This document shows positions 35,940 through 43,921 of a stretch of DNA of 64,000 nt, one piece after another. The stretch is taken from contig JAOUDZ010000014.1 in the NCBI GenBank assembly GCA_029858965.1, positions 1 to 64,000 on the forward strand, written 5' to 3'. Position 1 is the first letter of the stretch, and each line of letters starts with the position of its first letter. The position numbers and the translations under genes are program-made. The stretch comes from Cyclobacteriaceae bacterium. GTDB taxonomy: Bacteria > Bacteroidota > Bacteroidia > Cytophagales > Cyclobacteriaceae. The notes below the pieces were generated by a model. It was given only the letters and a program-made list of their open reading frames with translations. It was not told the DNA's origin and did no database searches.

Positions 35940-36713
35940 TTACAAATCAATCTTCAACCCCACCGGACAATGATCTGAACCATGATATTCATTGTATATC
36001 ATGGCATCTTTTACTTTGCTGATAAGGACATCAGACACCAGGAAATAATCAATTCTCCAACCTGCGTTCTTAGCGCGGGCGTTCGTTACGTAGTTCCAAT
36101 AAGTGTATTTTACCTCTTCAGGATAGAGATTTCTGAATGTATCAATAAATCCATTCTCAAGCAGACGGTCAAAACCATCTATTTCAATTTGCGTGTATCC
36201 GGCGGACTTATTGTAATTTTCCTTTGCCCTGGCGATGTCGATAGGTTCATGGGCGACGTTTAAATCCCCACAGACAATTACGGGTTTTCTGCGGCCAAGC
36301 CAGGTTACAAATTCCTTAAAATCATTGTCCCATCGTTCGCGATAATCCAACCTCGCCAAGCCTTCACCCGCATTTGGCGTGTATACGGTGGTGAGAAAGA
36401 AAGTGGGGTACTCGGCTGTAATGACGCGCCCCTCCTGATCGTGCTCCTCAATCCCAATATCATAAGTCACCTGCATGGGCTCCTCCTTCGAAAGGATTGC
36501 GGTACCTGAATATCCTTTCCTGGATTTCGATGCGTTAACGTAAACATTGTAATCAGGAAATACTGCTAACGCCGACTGCACCTCTTCTGATCCACCCTTC
36601 GTTTCCTGCAGGCAAAAAATATCCGGATTCATTGCTTTTATATTCGGGATAAAATCCTTCTTGATTATGGCTCGGATTCCGTTTACGTTCCAGTTGACAA
36701 GGTGAAGAGACAT
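35940..36713 (-). CDS. xth: Exodeoxyribonuclease III / AP endonuclease
   Basis: The 257-residue protein belongs to the EEP nuclease family. Motifs: LVNWNVNGIRAI (5-16), DIFCLQETKGG (Glu metal ligand), the VVYTPN-like TVYTPNAGEG, VCGDLNVAHEPIDIA and the terminal SDHCPVGL with the catalytic Asp-His. It nicks DNA at abasic sites and trims 3' ends in base excision repair. It is the standard XthA/ExoA type and converges on murA with a 15-bp gap. Confidence 0.95.
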   Translation of the reverse strand: MSLHLVNWNVNGIRAIIKKDFIPNIKAMNPDIFCLQETKGGSEEVQSALAVFPDYNVYVNASKSRKGYSGTAILSKEEPMQVTYDIGIEEHDQEGRVITAEYPTFFLTTVYTPNAGEGLARLDYRERWDNDFKEFVTWLGRRKPVIVCGDLNVAHEPIDIARAKENYNKSAGYTQIEIDGFDRLLENGFIDTFRNLYPEEVKYTYWNYVTNARAKNAGWRIDYFLVSDVLISKVKDAMIYNEYHGSDHCPVGLKIDL

Positions 36714-36800
36714 AGCTTAAATATCCAATAGGGAAAGAATCCCGAGTTTAACGTAAAGTTCAGAATCAGCCAACTTTACGCTAATCTTTCCCACGGCAGG

Positions 36801-36833
36801 GAAAACAAAAAAGTCCGGCAAATGCAGGACTTT
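36801..36833 (-). terminator. Rho-independent terminator of the small basic-protein gene
   Basis: AAAGTCC (36810-36816) pairs with GGACTTT (36827-36833); inner GC pairs flank an AAAT loop after one mismatch. On the minus strand a T-rich tract follows (complement of 36801-36810). It lies 23 bp after the stop of the 53-residue gene and before the xth start. Confidence 0.75.
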
Positions 36834-36856
36834 AAGTACTATTTTCAAGAATAAGG

Positions 36857-37018
36857 CTATGCTTTCTTGGTCGCGCTCGCCTTGAATTCTTCTTTAATCT
36901 TCTCTATGTCTACGTTTTTAATAACGGGCTGAAAATTCTGTATCTTCAACGTTTGGCGCCTTACTGCTGATTTGGCCTTGTCTTTGCGGCCTTTACGCTT
37001 AAGTCTGGTTACTGACAT
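36857..37018 (-). CDS. 53-residue basic protein
   Basis: Translation from the ATG (complement of 37016-37018) gives 53 residues beginning MSVTRLKRKGRKDKAKSAVR and ending FKASATKKA before TAG. It is strongly basic in its first half and has a conserved-looking PVIKNVDIEKIKEEF helix near the C-terminus. Size and charge resemble small ribosome- or nucleic-acid-associated proteins; I do not recognise a named family. A well-formed terminator directly downstream supports an independent transcript. It is divergent from hisS (172-bp gap). Confidence 0.72.
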   Translation of the reverse strand: MSVTRLKRKGRKDKAKSAVRRQTLKIQNFQPVIKNVDIEKIKEEFKASATKKA

Positions 37019-37190
37019 AGTTCAATTCTTTTAAAAGGAGTGCAAAAATAAACGGGATTTCCGGGATTACAAATGGATTGCTCAAAGTTTTTTAGGCTGT
37101 CAGCGACGCCTTGGCCCTGAACGCCTTCGGAATTGGTCAGAAACTTTCCACTTGTAACTTTAAGCTTAGAACCCAACCTTTGCGGCACAT

Positions 37191-38558
37191 ATGGAAAAAC
37201 CCACTTTACCAAAAGGAACCCGCGATTTCGGACCAGCCGTTATGGCCAAGCGCCATTTCATCCTTGAAAATATCCGGCAGGTTTTCCGGAATTACGGTTT
37301 TCAGCCACTCGAAACGCCCGCAATGGAGAACCTTACCACACTCACCGGAAAATATGGCGATGAGGGTGACCAGCTATTATTCAGAATACTTAATTCAGGA
37401 GATTTCTTAAAAGACATCAGCAACCCGGAATTACAAGCCAGAAATTCAAAACTATTATCTAGCCAGATTGCTGAAAAAGGTCTTCGATACGATCTTACTG
37501 TCCCTTTCGCCCGGTTCGTCGTTATGAACCGGAATGAAATCAGTTTTCCCTTTAGGCGTTACCAAATACAACCCGTATGGCGAGCCGACCGGCCGCAAAA
37601 AGGAAGATATCGTGAGTTCCTCCAATGCGATGCGGATGTTGTAGGCACGGATTCGCTGCTCTGTGAAGCGGAAATTATCCTCATGATCCGGGAAGTTTTC
37701 AGGGAGTTGGGAATTTTGGATTACACGATTAAGGTAAATCACAGGGGTATTCTCTCCGGTATAGCAGAAGCAATTGGTGCCGCGGAAAATGACACAACCC
37801 TTTTCGTGGCAATCGATAAGTTGGACAAGATTGGCGAAGACAAGGTAAAGGAAGAATTGCGCACAAAAGGTTTCACCGAAAACAGACTTGCTTCCTTATT
37901 CGAGATGCTGCATGTGAAAGGTTCTACGGTCAACAAGCTTGCCTTGTTTTCATCACGGTTCAGCGCAAGCGAAAAGGGATCAAAAGGATTGAGAGACTTA
38001 CAGGAAGTGCTGAACTACCTGACCTATTATAGTGCTTCTGACGAACATGTCGAGTTTGATGTTACCCTTGCCCGGGGTTTAAGCTATTATACCGGGTGTA
38101 TCTTTGAAGTTAAAATAAACCATGTAGGGATAGGGAGCGTTAGTGGCGGCGGTCGATACGACAATCTAACCAAAGCCTTTGGCGACAAAGATAATCTGTC
38201 GGGTGTAGGATTTTCTTTTGGCGTAGATCGATTGTACGATGCCATGGAGGAACTAGACTTATTCCCCAGAGAGACCCAAATATCTTCAACAGTGCTGGTT
38301 TGTCATTTTGATGATGAGACACTGCAATACGGATTTGGCGTACTGGCGAAGTTAAGGGCAGCAGGAATCTCTTCAGAAATCTATCCAGACCTGGCCAAAA
38401 TCAAAAGACAACTTGAGTATGCGAACAAGAAGGTTGTTGCTTTCGCCCTCGTTATAGGGTCAGCGGAAAAGGAAAGCGGCTTGTTAGCCTTAAAGAATAT
38501 GGCCACTGGAGAACAGGAGAAAATTACGCTCGAACAAATCATTTCTAAACTTCAATAA
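37191..38558 (+). CDS. hisS: Histidyl-tRNA synthetase
   Basis: The 455-residue class II synthetase has motif 2 as RYQIQPVWRADRPQKGRYRE (about 124-143), the histidine-specific LARGLSYYTG (about 298), motif 3 GVGFSFGVDRL and a C-terminal anticodon-binding domain (VLVCHFDDET...). It charges tRNA-His. HutH, a histidine catabolic gene, follows 99 bp later on the same strand. Confidence 0.96.
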   Translation: MEKPTLPKGTRDFGPAVMAKRHFILENIRQVFRNYGFQPLETPAMENLTTLTGKYGDEGDQLLFRILNSGDFLKDISNPELQARNSKLLSSQIAEKGLRYDLTVPFARFVVMNRNEISFPFRRYQIQPVWRADRPQKGRYREFLQCDADVVGTDSLLCEAEIILMIREVFRELGILDYTIKVNHRGILSGIAEAIGAAENDTTLFVAIDKLDKIGEDKVKEELRTKGFTENRLASLFEMLHVKGSTVNKLALFSSRFSASEKGSKGLRDLQEVLNYLTYYSASDEHVEFDVTLARGLSYYTGCIFEVKINHVGIGSVSGGGRYDNLTKAFGDKDNLSGVGFSFGVDRLYDAMEELDLFPRETQISSTVLVCHFDDETLQYGFGVLAKLRAAGISSEIYPDLAKIKRQLEYANKKVVAFALVIGSAEKESGLLALKNMATGEQEKITLEQIISKLQ

Positions 38559-38657
38559 GCTTTACGACCTTAGCGCGCATTCCGATCGTTGCATTTGAGG
38601 AAATGTATTTTCCCAATTGAAGCGAGGGAAAACCAAAACGCAGAAAAGATCAAAACC

Positions 38658-40157
38658 ATGGCGGTACACTTAATCTCCAATAAGCGAATCTCGCTTCAAG
38701 ACCTGTCTTTGATCTTGTCGGGGAGAGCAACTGTCCAGCTTTCGGCAGAGGCTAAAGAAAGGATCATTCAATGCCGTGAATACCTTGATAGAAAACTCGA
38801 AAATTCAAGCCAGGCCATCTACGGGATAAACACCGGATTTGGATCGCTTTACAATAAGCACATCGCGCCCGATCAATTGGAGAAACTTCAGGAAAATTTA
38901 GTTAAGTCGCACGCTTGCGGTACCGGGCCTGAAGTACCTCAGGAAATTGTTAAGCTGATGCTTTTCTTAAAAGTGCAGTCACTTGCCTATGGATATTCAG
39001 GCGTTCAGTTGCTCACCGTGGAGCGCCTTATCAACATGTTTAACGAGAATGTGCTGCCGCGAATTTACGAGATGGGTTCATTGGGGGCTTCGGGCGACCT
39101 CGCGCCGCTTGCGCATTTGACGCTCCCGCTCATTGGCCTGGGGGAGGTTAATCACAATGGAGCAGTCTATTCCGGTGAACATATCAATCAAAAATTAAAC
39201 TGGCCTGGCTTGCATCTTAAGGCCAAGGAAGGTTTAGCCATGCTTAACGGAACTCAGTTTATGGGTGCATATGGCGTCTGGAGTTTATTGCACGCACAGC
39301 GTTTGTTGCGGCTTTCCACAACCATTGGAGCACTTTCATTGGACGCCTTTGACGGTCGCATTGACCCCTTTCAAGAAAAGGTACACACGATACGTCCGCA
39401 TGTCGGACAGCGAAAAACAGCAGCTGAAGTAAGGGAACTTCTGGCGGGCAGTGAACTTATTCATCAAAGCAAAAAACACGTTCAAGATCCCTACTCGTTC
39501 CGTTGCATACCCCAGGTGCATGGTGCAAGCGCTGACACAATTGATTACGTTTCAGGTGTATTTATGATTGAAGTAAACAGCGTGACCGATAATCCAAACA
39601 TATTCCCTGCCGAAGATATTATTGTATCCGCCGGGAATTTTCATGGTCAGCCATTGGCATTGTCGCTTGATTTTTTGGCCATTGCTTTGGCAGAACTGGG
39701 GAGCATCTCCGAAAGAAGGACCTATCAGCTTATCTCCGGTGTCCGCGACCTGCCCTATTACCTTGTTGCCAATCCCGGTATTAATTCAGGATTGATGATA
39801 CCGCAATATACCGCTGCCTCCCTGGTGAGCCAGAATAAGCAACTTTGCTCACCTGCTTCCGTCGACTCCATTGTGTCCTCGAACGGCCAGGAAGATCATG
39901 TGAGCATGGGGGCCAACGCAGCGACCAAGGTTCATCGTATTATCCAAAATCTTTACGCCATACTGGCTATCGAGGTAATCACCGCTGCACAGGCATTAAC
40001 CTTCAGGAGACCATTGAAAACTTCCCCTTATCTTGAAGCATTCGTGGATAATTTCAGGAACCATGTACCGTTTATAGAAGAGGACCGTGTGCTGCATTAT
40101 GATATTAAGAAAGCAGAAGATTTTTTGAAACACTGGGAGCCTACGCATGAATCTTAA
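38658..40157 (+). CDS. hutH: Histidine ammonia-lyase
   Basis: From the ATG at 38658 the protein has 499 residues; a longer frame starts at 38589. The MIO prosthetic group forms from Ala144-Ser145-Gly146 in LGASGDLAPLAH. The substrate-selectivity pair is Ser-His (NLVKSHACGTG), as in true HALs, whereas tyrosine lyases have His-Leu and phenylalanine lyases Phe-Leu, so histidine to urocanate is the likely reaction. No hutU, hutI or hutG is nearby. The last 11 bases overlap the next gene. Confidence 0.92.
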   Translation: MAVHLISNKRISLQDLSLILSGRATVQLSAEAKERIIQCREYLDRKLENSSQAIYGINTGFGSLYNKHIAPDQLEKLQENLVKSHACGTGPEVPQEIVKLMLFLKVQSLAYGYSGVQLLTVERLINMFNENVLPRIYEMGSLGASGDLAPLAHLTLPLIGLGEVNHNGAVYSGEHINQKLNWPGLHLKAKEGLAMLNGTQFMGAYGVWSLLHAQRLLRLSTTIGALSLDAFDGRIDPFQEKVHTIRPHVGQRKTAAEVRELLAGSELIHQSKKHVQDPYSFRCIPQVHGASADTIDYVSGVFMIEVNSVTDNPNIFPAEDIIVSAGNFHGQPLALSLDFLAIALAELGSISERRTYQLISGVRDLPYYLVANPGINSGLMIPQYTAASLVSQNKQLCSPASVDSIVSSNGQEDHVSMGANAATKVHRIIQNLYAILAIEVITAAQALTFRRPLKTSPYLEAFVDNFRNHVPFIEEDRVLHYDIKKAEDFLKHWEPTHES

Positions 40158-42033
40158 GACTTCGATAACATTTCTTTTTCTGATAGCTTCCGGCTTCTCA
40201 ACCCTTGCGCAACCGTATGTGAGCGATCTTGGGAGATTTGAAGTCGACCAGGTCAAAGGTTGCTCGCCGCTAACCGTTAATGTTACTATCAGACCTCCCT
40301 TTGTTTGCGATGGCGCCAATCCCTGCGATATGGATTTTGAAAATGATAACTCATTTCAATCACTCATCTTCACACACACGTATACACAGCCTGGAACGTA
40401 CACGCTGAGAATTCTTTTTCAAACCTCAGGCTTTGATCAGATTACAGTTGTTGTTACACCCAACACACAACCTTCATTTGACATCTATACCTGCGGTGGG
40501 AATGAGACCCAGGTTAAAGTCACCGACACGAACTACAACCAGTATGTCATTAACTACAACGATGGAAGCCCGGCAATTGTAGTCCCTTCGGGTAGCCTTG
40601 CAAAAGATAACCATACATTTTCGTCCTCCGGGAACAAAACCATTACCGTCAGGGGGAGAAACCTGAACGCGGATGACAACTGTAATCCGATGAATCAAAA
40701 TGTAAATGCGCTTGCAACACTTCCCGTGCCCGCAATTACCCAACTTACTGTACTGGACGATGCCAGCATAACCCTCAATTTTAATAACCAGGCAAACATC
40801 CTGTACAAACTTCAGATCGCCACCAATTCCACTAATTTCCAGCAGCTTCAGGATATCTACAATATCAGTACCGTTACCGTAAATAATCTTAGAACGGATG
40901 ATAATTTCTATTGTTTCCGTTTGGGGGCATTTGATCCCTGCAATAACATCACCGCCTTTTCAGCACTAATTTGCAGCGCAAATTTTGATTTGACCACACT
41001 GAATAATCTAAACCGGCTTACGTGGGCCACTTCATCGACAGGAATCAGTGACTACACCATCACCAAAAGCAACAGTCCGCCACTGGCAGCGCTTTCATCA
41101 GCAACGTCATTTGACGATACCAATATCAGTTGTGGCACGGATTACTGCTATCAACTTACGTCCAACTATGCGAATGGAAGTCAGAGCATTTCATTGCAAA
41201 AGTGTGGGACGGCAATATCTACAACCCAGCCAACAGCGGCTGAAAACATCTCAGCAATCGTAGCGCAAAATAATAATAGTGTTGAAATTCAATGGACACA
41301 AGACCCATCCTTTACAGCGGTAGCGTACACCGTGCAGAAAACTGGTGTTACCGTTGGAACATCCCCCACTACCTCCTTTACCGACAACGAATATACAACA
41401 GATGCCGGCTCCTGTTATACGATTTCTTATGCGGATGTTTGCGGTAATAAAAGCATGTCAAGTATACCGGCATGTCCAATGTTCCTATCGGCTATGCTGC
41501 AGTCAGACAACGTTATCAACCTCACCTGGACTTCATATGCTGGTTGGAAAAACGGAGTTGATCATTACGTCCTGGAAAAATTCAATGAGCAAGGTCTATT
41601 GTTATCGTCTTTCAACACCAATTTAGCAACCACCTTTGTAGACGATACAGAAGATTTTGTCAACCAGGTTTATTTGTACCGTGTATCAGCATTCCCAACA
41701 GAAATCGGAATCGTGAATTCCATTTCAAACACCGTTACCGTTATCAAAGAACCAAACCTCTTTCATCCGTCTGCTTTTACACCAAACAGCGATGGACTCA
41801 ACGACACCTTCAAAGTGTTCGGGCAATTCACAGCGCAGGTTGAGTTCAAGATATTTAACCGATGGGGTGAGCTGTTGTTTTTGACGACAGACCTTAACCT
41901 GGGTTGGGATGGAACGTATAAAGGCAACTCAATGCCGGAAGGAACCTATGTATTCCGGGCGAAATTAACTGACCTGGCAGGCCGGACATCAGACCGATCA
42001 GGAACTATACTACTCTTGCGAAAAGGCAATTAA
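40147..42033 (+). CDS. T9SS cargo protein with PKD-like and type B sorting domains
   Basis: The 628-residue secreted protein has a signal peptide (MNLKTSITFLFLIASGFSTLAQ), a PKD-like domain (FEVDQVKGCSPLTVNVTI, about 30-47), several fibronectin-type III-like beta repeats with Cys pairs, and a gliding-motility/type B C-terminal sorting domain (FHPSAFTPNSDGLNDTF near 540; FKIFNRWGELL; GTYVFRAKLTD). Such proteins pass the outer membrane by T9SS and are surface anchored or released. No catalytic domain is visible; adhesion or matrix roles are common. It starts inside hutH with an 11-bp overlap. Confidence 0.9.
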   Translation: MNLKTSITFLFLIASGFSTLAQPYVSDLGRFEVDQVKGCSPLTVNVTIRPPFVCDGANPCDMDFENDNSFQSLIFTHTYTQPGTYTLRILFQTSGFDQITVVVTPNTQPSFDIYTCGGNETQVKVTDTNYNQYVINYNDGSPAIVVPSGSLAKDNHTFSSSGNKTITVRGRNLNADDNCNPMNQNVNALATLPVPAITQLTVLDDASITLNFNNQANILYKLQIATNSTNFQQLQDIYNISTVTVNNLRTDDNFYCFRLGAFDPCNNITAFSALICSANFDLTTLNNLNRLTWATSSTGISDYTITKSNSPPLAALSSATSFDDTNISCGTDYCYQLTSNYANGSQSISLQKCGTAISTTQPTAAENISAIVAQNNNSVEIQWTQDPSFTAVAYTVQKTGVTVGTSPTTSFTDNEYTTDAGSCYTISYADVCGNKSMSSIPACPMFLSAMLQSDNVINLTWTSYAGWKNGVDHYVLEKFNEQGLLLSSFNTNLATTFVDDTEDFVNQVYLYRVSAFPTEIGIVNSISNTVTVIKEPNLFHPSAFTPNSDGLNDTFKVFGQFTAQVEFKIFNRWGELLFLTTDLNLGWDGTYKGNSMPEGTYVFRAKLTDLAGRTSDRSGTILLLRKGN

Positions 42034-42050
42034 CTATCAGGCTAATTCTT

Positions 42051-42058
42051 TACCTTTG
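42051..42058 (+). promoter_or_regulatory. Possible TAnnTTTG -7 box upstream of ybaB
   Basis: TACCTTTG matches the -7 consensus but lies 113 bp before the ATG of the YbaB/EbfC gene, implying a leader of about 105 bases. No good -33 element is seen, so this is weak. Confidence 0.3.
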
Positions 42059-42171
42059 GAACAATACGCAACTGGTGGAAATTTTTTGGTGTACCAGGTT
42101 GGTCGTCCGTAGCGGCAGCGCTTTGTAATCGTAAACTGCCGTGTGCCAGATTTTTAAATAAAAGCAAAGCT

Positions 42172-42507
42172 ATGTTTGACATGATGAAAATGATGGGCAA
42201 GATGAAAGAAGTTCAGGCCCGTATGAAAGAAGCACAGGATAATTTGGTGAACGTCCAGGCTCAGGGAGAATCCGGGGCAGGCATGGTAAAGGCAACCATG
42301 AATGGAAAAAAACAATTGGTATCGATCGACGTTGATCCCTCGCTTTTGAAAACTGATGACAAAATAATATTACAGGACCTGATCGTCGCGGCTGTTAACA
42401 AGGCTAATGAAGAGGCTGAAATCCTGGCCAAAGAAGAGATTCGCAAAAGCACGGAAGGACTACTCCCCAATATCCCAGGCCTGGACCTAAGTAGCATGAT
42501 GGGATGA
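42172..42507 (+). CDS. YbaB/EbfC-family nucleoid-associated protein
   Basis: The 111-residue protein has the family layout: Met/Lys-rich helix (MFDMMKMMGKMKEVQARM), a short beta-sheet (GMVKATMNGKKQLVSIDVDP) and a final helix with LPNIPGLDLSSMMG. YbaB dimers bind DNA and associate with the nucleoid. It is usually beside dnaX/recR; here it instead overlaps a glycosyltransferase gene by 4 bases (ATGA). Confidence 0.93.
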   Translation: MFDMMKMMGKMKEVQARMKEAQDNLVNVQAQGESGAGMVKATMNGKKQLVSIDVDPSLLKTDDKIILQDLIVAAVNKANEEAEILAKEEIRKSTEGLLPNIPGLDLSSMMG

Positions 42508-43511
42508 GCCGCACGGCTATTGTTATTCTGAATTATAATGGAGAAAAGTTACTGCGACAATTCTTGCCTGCTGTTCTTAAGTATTCGGGAGCAGCTGAAA
42601 TTATTGTAGCCGATAATGCCTCATCCGATCAATCCCTTGCAATCCTGCGGCAGGATTTTCAACAGGTAAAGCTGATTCAACTCGACCGGAACTATGGATT
42701 TTGCGCCGGCTATAACCGAGCCCTAAAACAGGTTGACGCCGATTATTACGTACTGCTGAATTCAGACATTGAGGTGACGCCGGAATGGCTTACACCCATG
42801 ATACAACTCCTGGATGGTGATAGGAGTATTGCAGCGGCGCAACCGAAAATTTGTTCCTACTATGAAAAGAATAAATTCGAGCATGCTGGTGCAGCAGGCG
42901 GATTCATCGATTCCCTGGGTTATCCTTTTTGCAGGGGCCGCATATTCAACCACATCGAAATTGACAACGGGCAATATAATGATGTGCGGGAAATTTTCTG
43001 GGCTTCCGGCGCCTGTCTTATGATTCGATCGGAAATCTTTCACCGGTTTGGGGGCTTTGACGAGGATTTCTTTGCCCATATGGAAGAAATTGATCTGTGC
43101 TGGAAAATTCAGCGCACAAAGCAACGTGTATTCTATTGCGGACTAAGTACAGTCTATCACGTCGGCGCTGCGACGCTTGCCTATGGAAACCCACAGAAAG
43201 TATACCTGAACTTCAGAAACGGATTATCACTGATATACAAGCATCTCAATGCTTTTGAGTTGGTATTCAAACTCCCTATACGGCTGATATTGGATTGGAT
43301 GGCCGCATTTTCCTTTTTACTCCGTGCAGAATGGCGGAGTAGCCTGGCTGTTTTTCGGGCACACTTTGATTTTTTTGTGAATATCGGAAGAGACAGGCTA
43401 AAAAGGAGAGAAATCCAACAAAAACCGCACTATTCCCGGGTCTGCGTTAAGCATGGGTTGATCATTTTCGATTACTACCTTCGCAGAAAGAAGAGCATAG
43501 ATAAGCTCTAA
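42504..43511 (+). CDS. Family 2 glycosyltransferase
   Basis: The 335-residue protein has a GT-A fold: TAIVILNYNGEKLLRQFLPA (3-22), ADNASSDQS, the metal-site NSDIEV (about 89) and ASGACLMIRSEIF with GFDEDFFAHMEEIDLCWKIQ, typical of rhamnosyl or related GT2 enzymes. A hydrophobic stretch near 255-270 suggests membrane association. It is translationally coupled to ybaB and its stop overlaps the convergent PspC gene. Confidence 0.92.
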   Translation: MSRTAIVILNYNGEKLLRQFLPAVLKYSGAAEIIVADNASSDQSLAILRQDFQQVKLIQLDRNYGFCAGYNRALKQVDADYYVLLNSDIEVTPEWLTPMIQLLDGDRSIAAAQPKICSYYEKNKFEHAGAAGGFIDSLGYPFCRGRIFNHIEIDNGQYNDVREIFWASGACLMIRSEIFHRFGGFDEDFFAHMEEIDLCWKIQRTKQRVFYCGLSTVYHVGAATLAYGNPQKVYLNFRNGLSLIYKHLNAFELVFKLPIRLILDWMAAFSFLLRAEWRSSLAVFRAHFDFFVNIGRDRLKRREIQQKPHYSRVCVKHGLIIFDYYLRRKKSIDKL

Positions 43512-43735
43512 TAGTCCCAAACCTGGTTTCTTTTCCGCAGATGCTTTCGCATGTTCATAATAAAGGCCAAAGTGAGATAGATTATTACGGGAGATCCAAA
43601 GGTGATAAATGAGGCATAGATGAAAAATAACCTGATACTTGATGTTGCAACGCCTAATATCTCCCCCAGGCGGGTGCAAACGCCAAAAGCATATAATTCA
43701 AAGAAATGCTGGATTCTATCGGTCAAACGCTCCAT
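43508..43735 (-). CDS. PspC-domain membrane protein
   Basis: The 75-residue protein is a single PspC domain: an amphipathic start (FGVCTRLGEILGVATSSIRLF, approximately residues 17-37) followed by a membrane segment with GSPVIIYLTLAFIM. PspC proteins of envelope-stress systems sit in the inner membrane; stand-alone short forms are common in Bacteroidota. The N-terminus lacks the long basic tail of proteobacterial PspC. It converges on the glycosyltransferase gene with a 4-bp overlap. Confidence 0.8.
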   Translation of the reverse strand: MERLTDRIQHFFELYAFGVCTRLGEILGVATSSIRLFFIYASFITFGSPVIIYLTLAFIMNMRKHLRKRNQVWDY

Positions 43736-43860
43736 ATAACTGGCTTTTATAAACTTTCAACAACCCAAAAGGTTCATTTATCGATCAAAAACCGGTCTTG
43801 CAAATATAACGTGCAGACCGGGTCAAAATGTCGGTGTCCTTCATATTTTTTTGAGTATAA

Positions 43861-43891
43861 TTGCAAAAAAATTCACATAAGTATACTTTTG
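43861..43891 (+). promoter_or_regulatory. Bacteroidota promoter of the OmpA/TPR lipoprotein gene
   Basis: TTG at 43861-43863 and TACTTTTG at 43884-43891 are separated by 20 bp, matching the -33/-7 spacing known for the primary sigma factor of this phylum. The box lies 30 bp before the ATG at 43922. This is the best promoter match I found in the window. Confidence 0.7.
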
Positions 43892-43921
43892 CAACCTGTT
43901 TAAACCATAAATCAAAAACCA

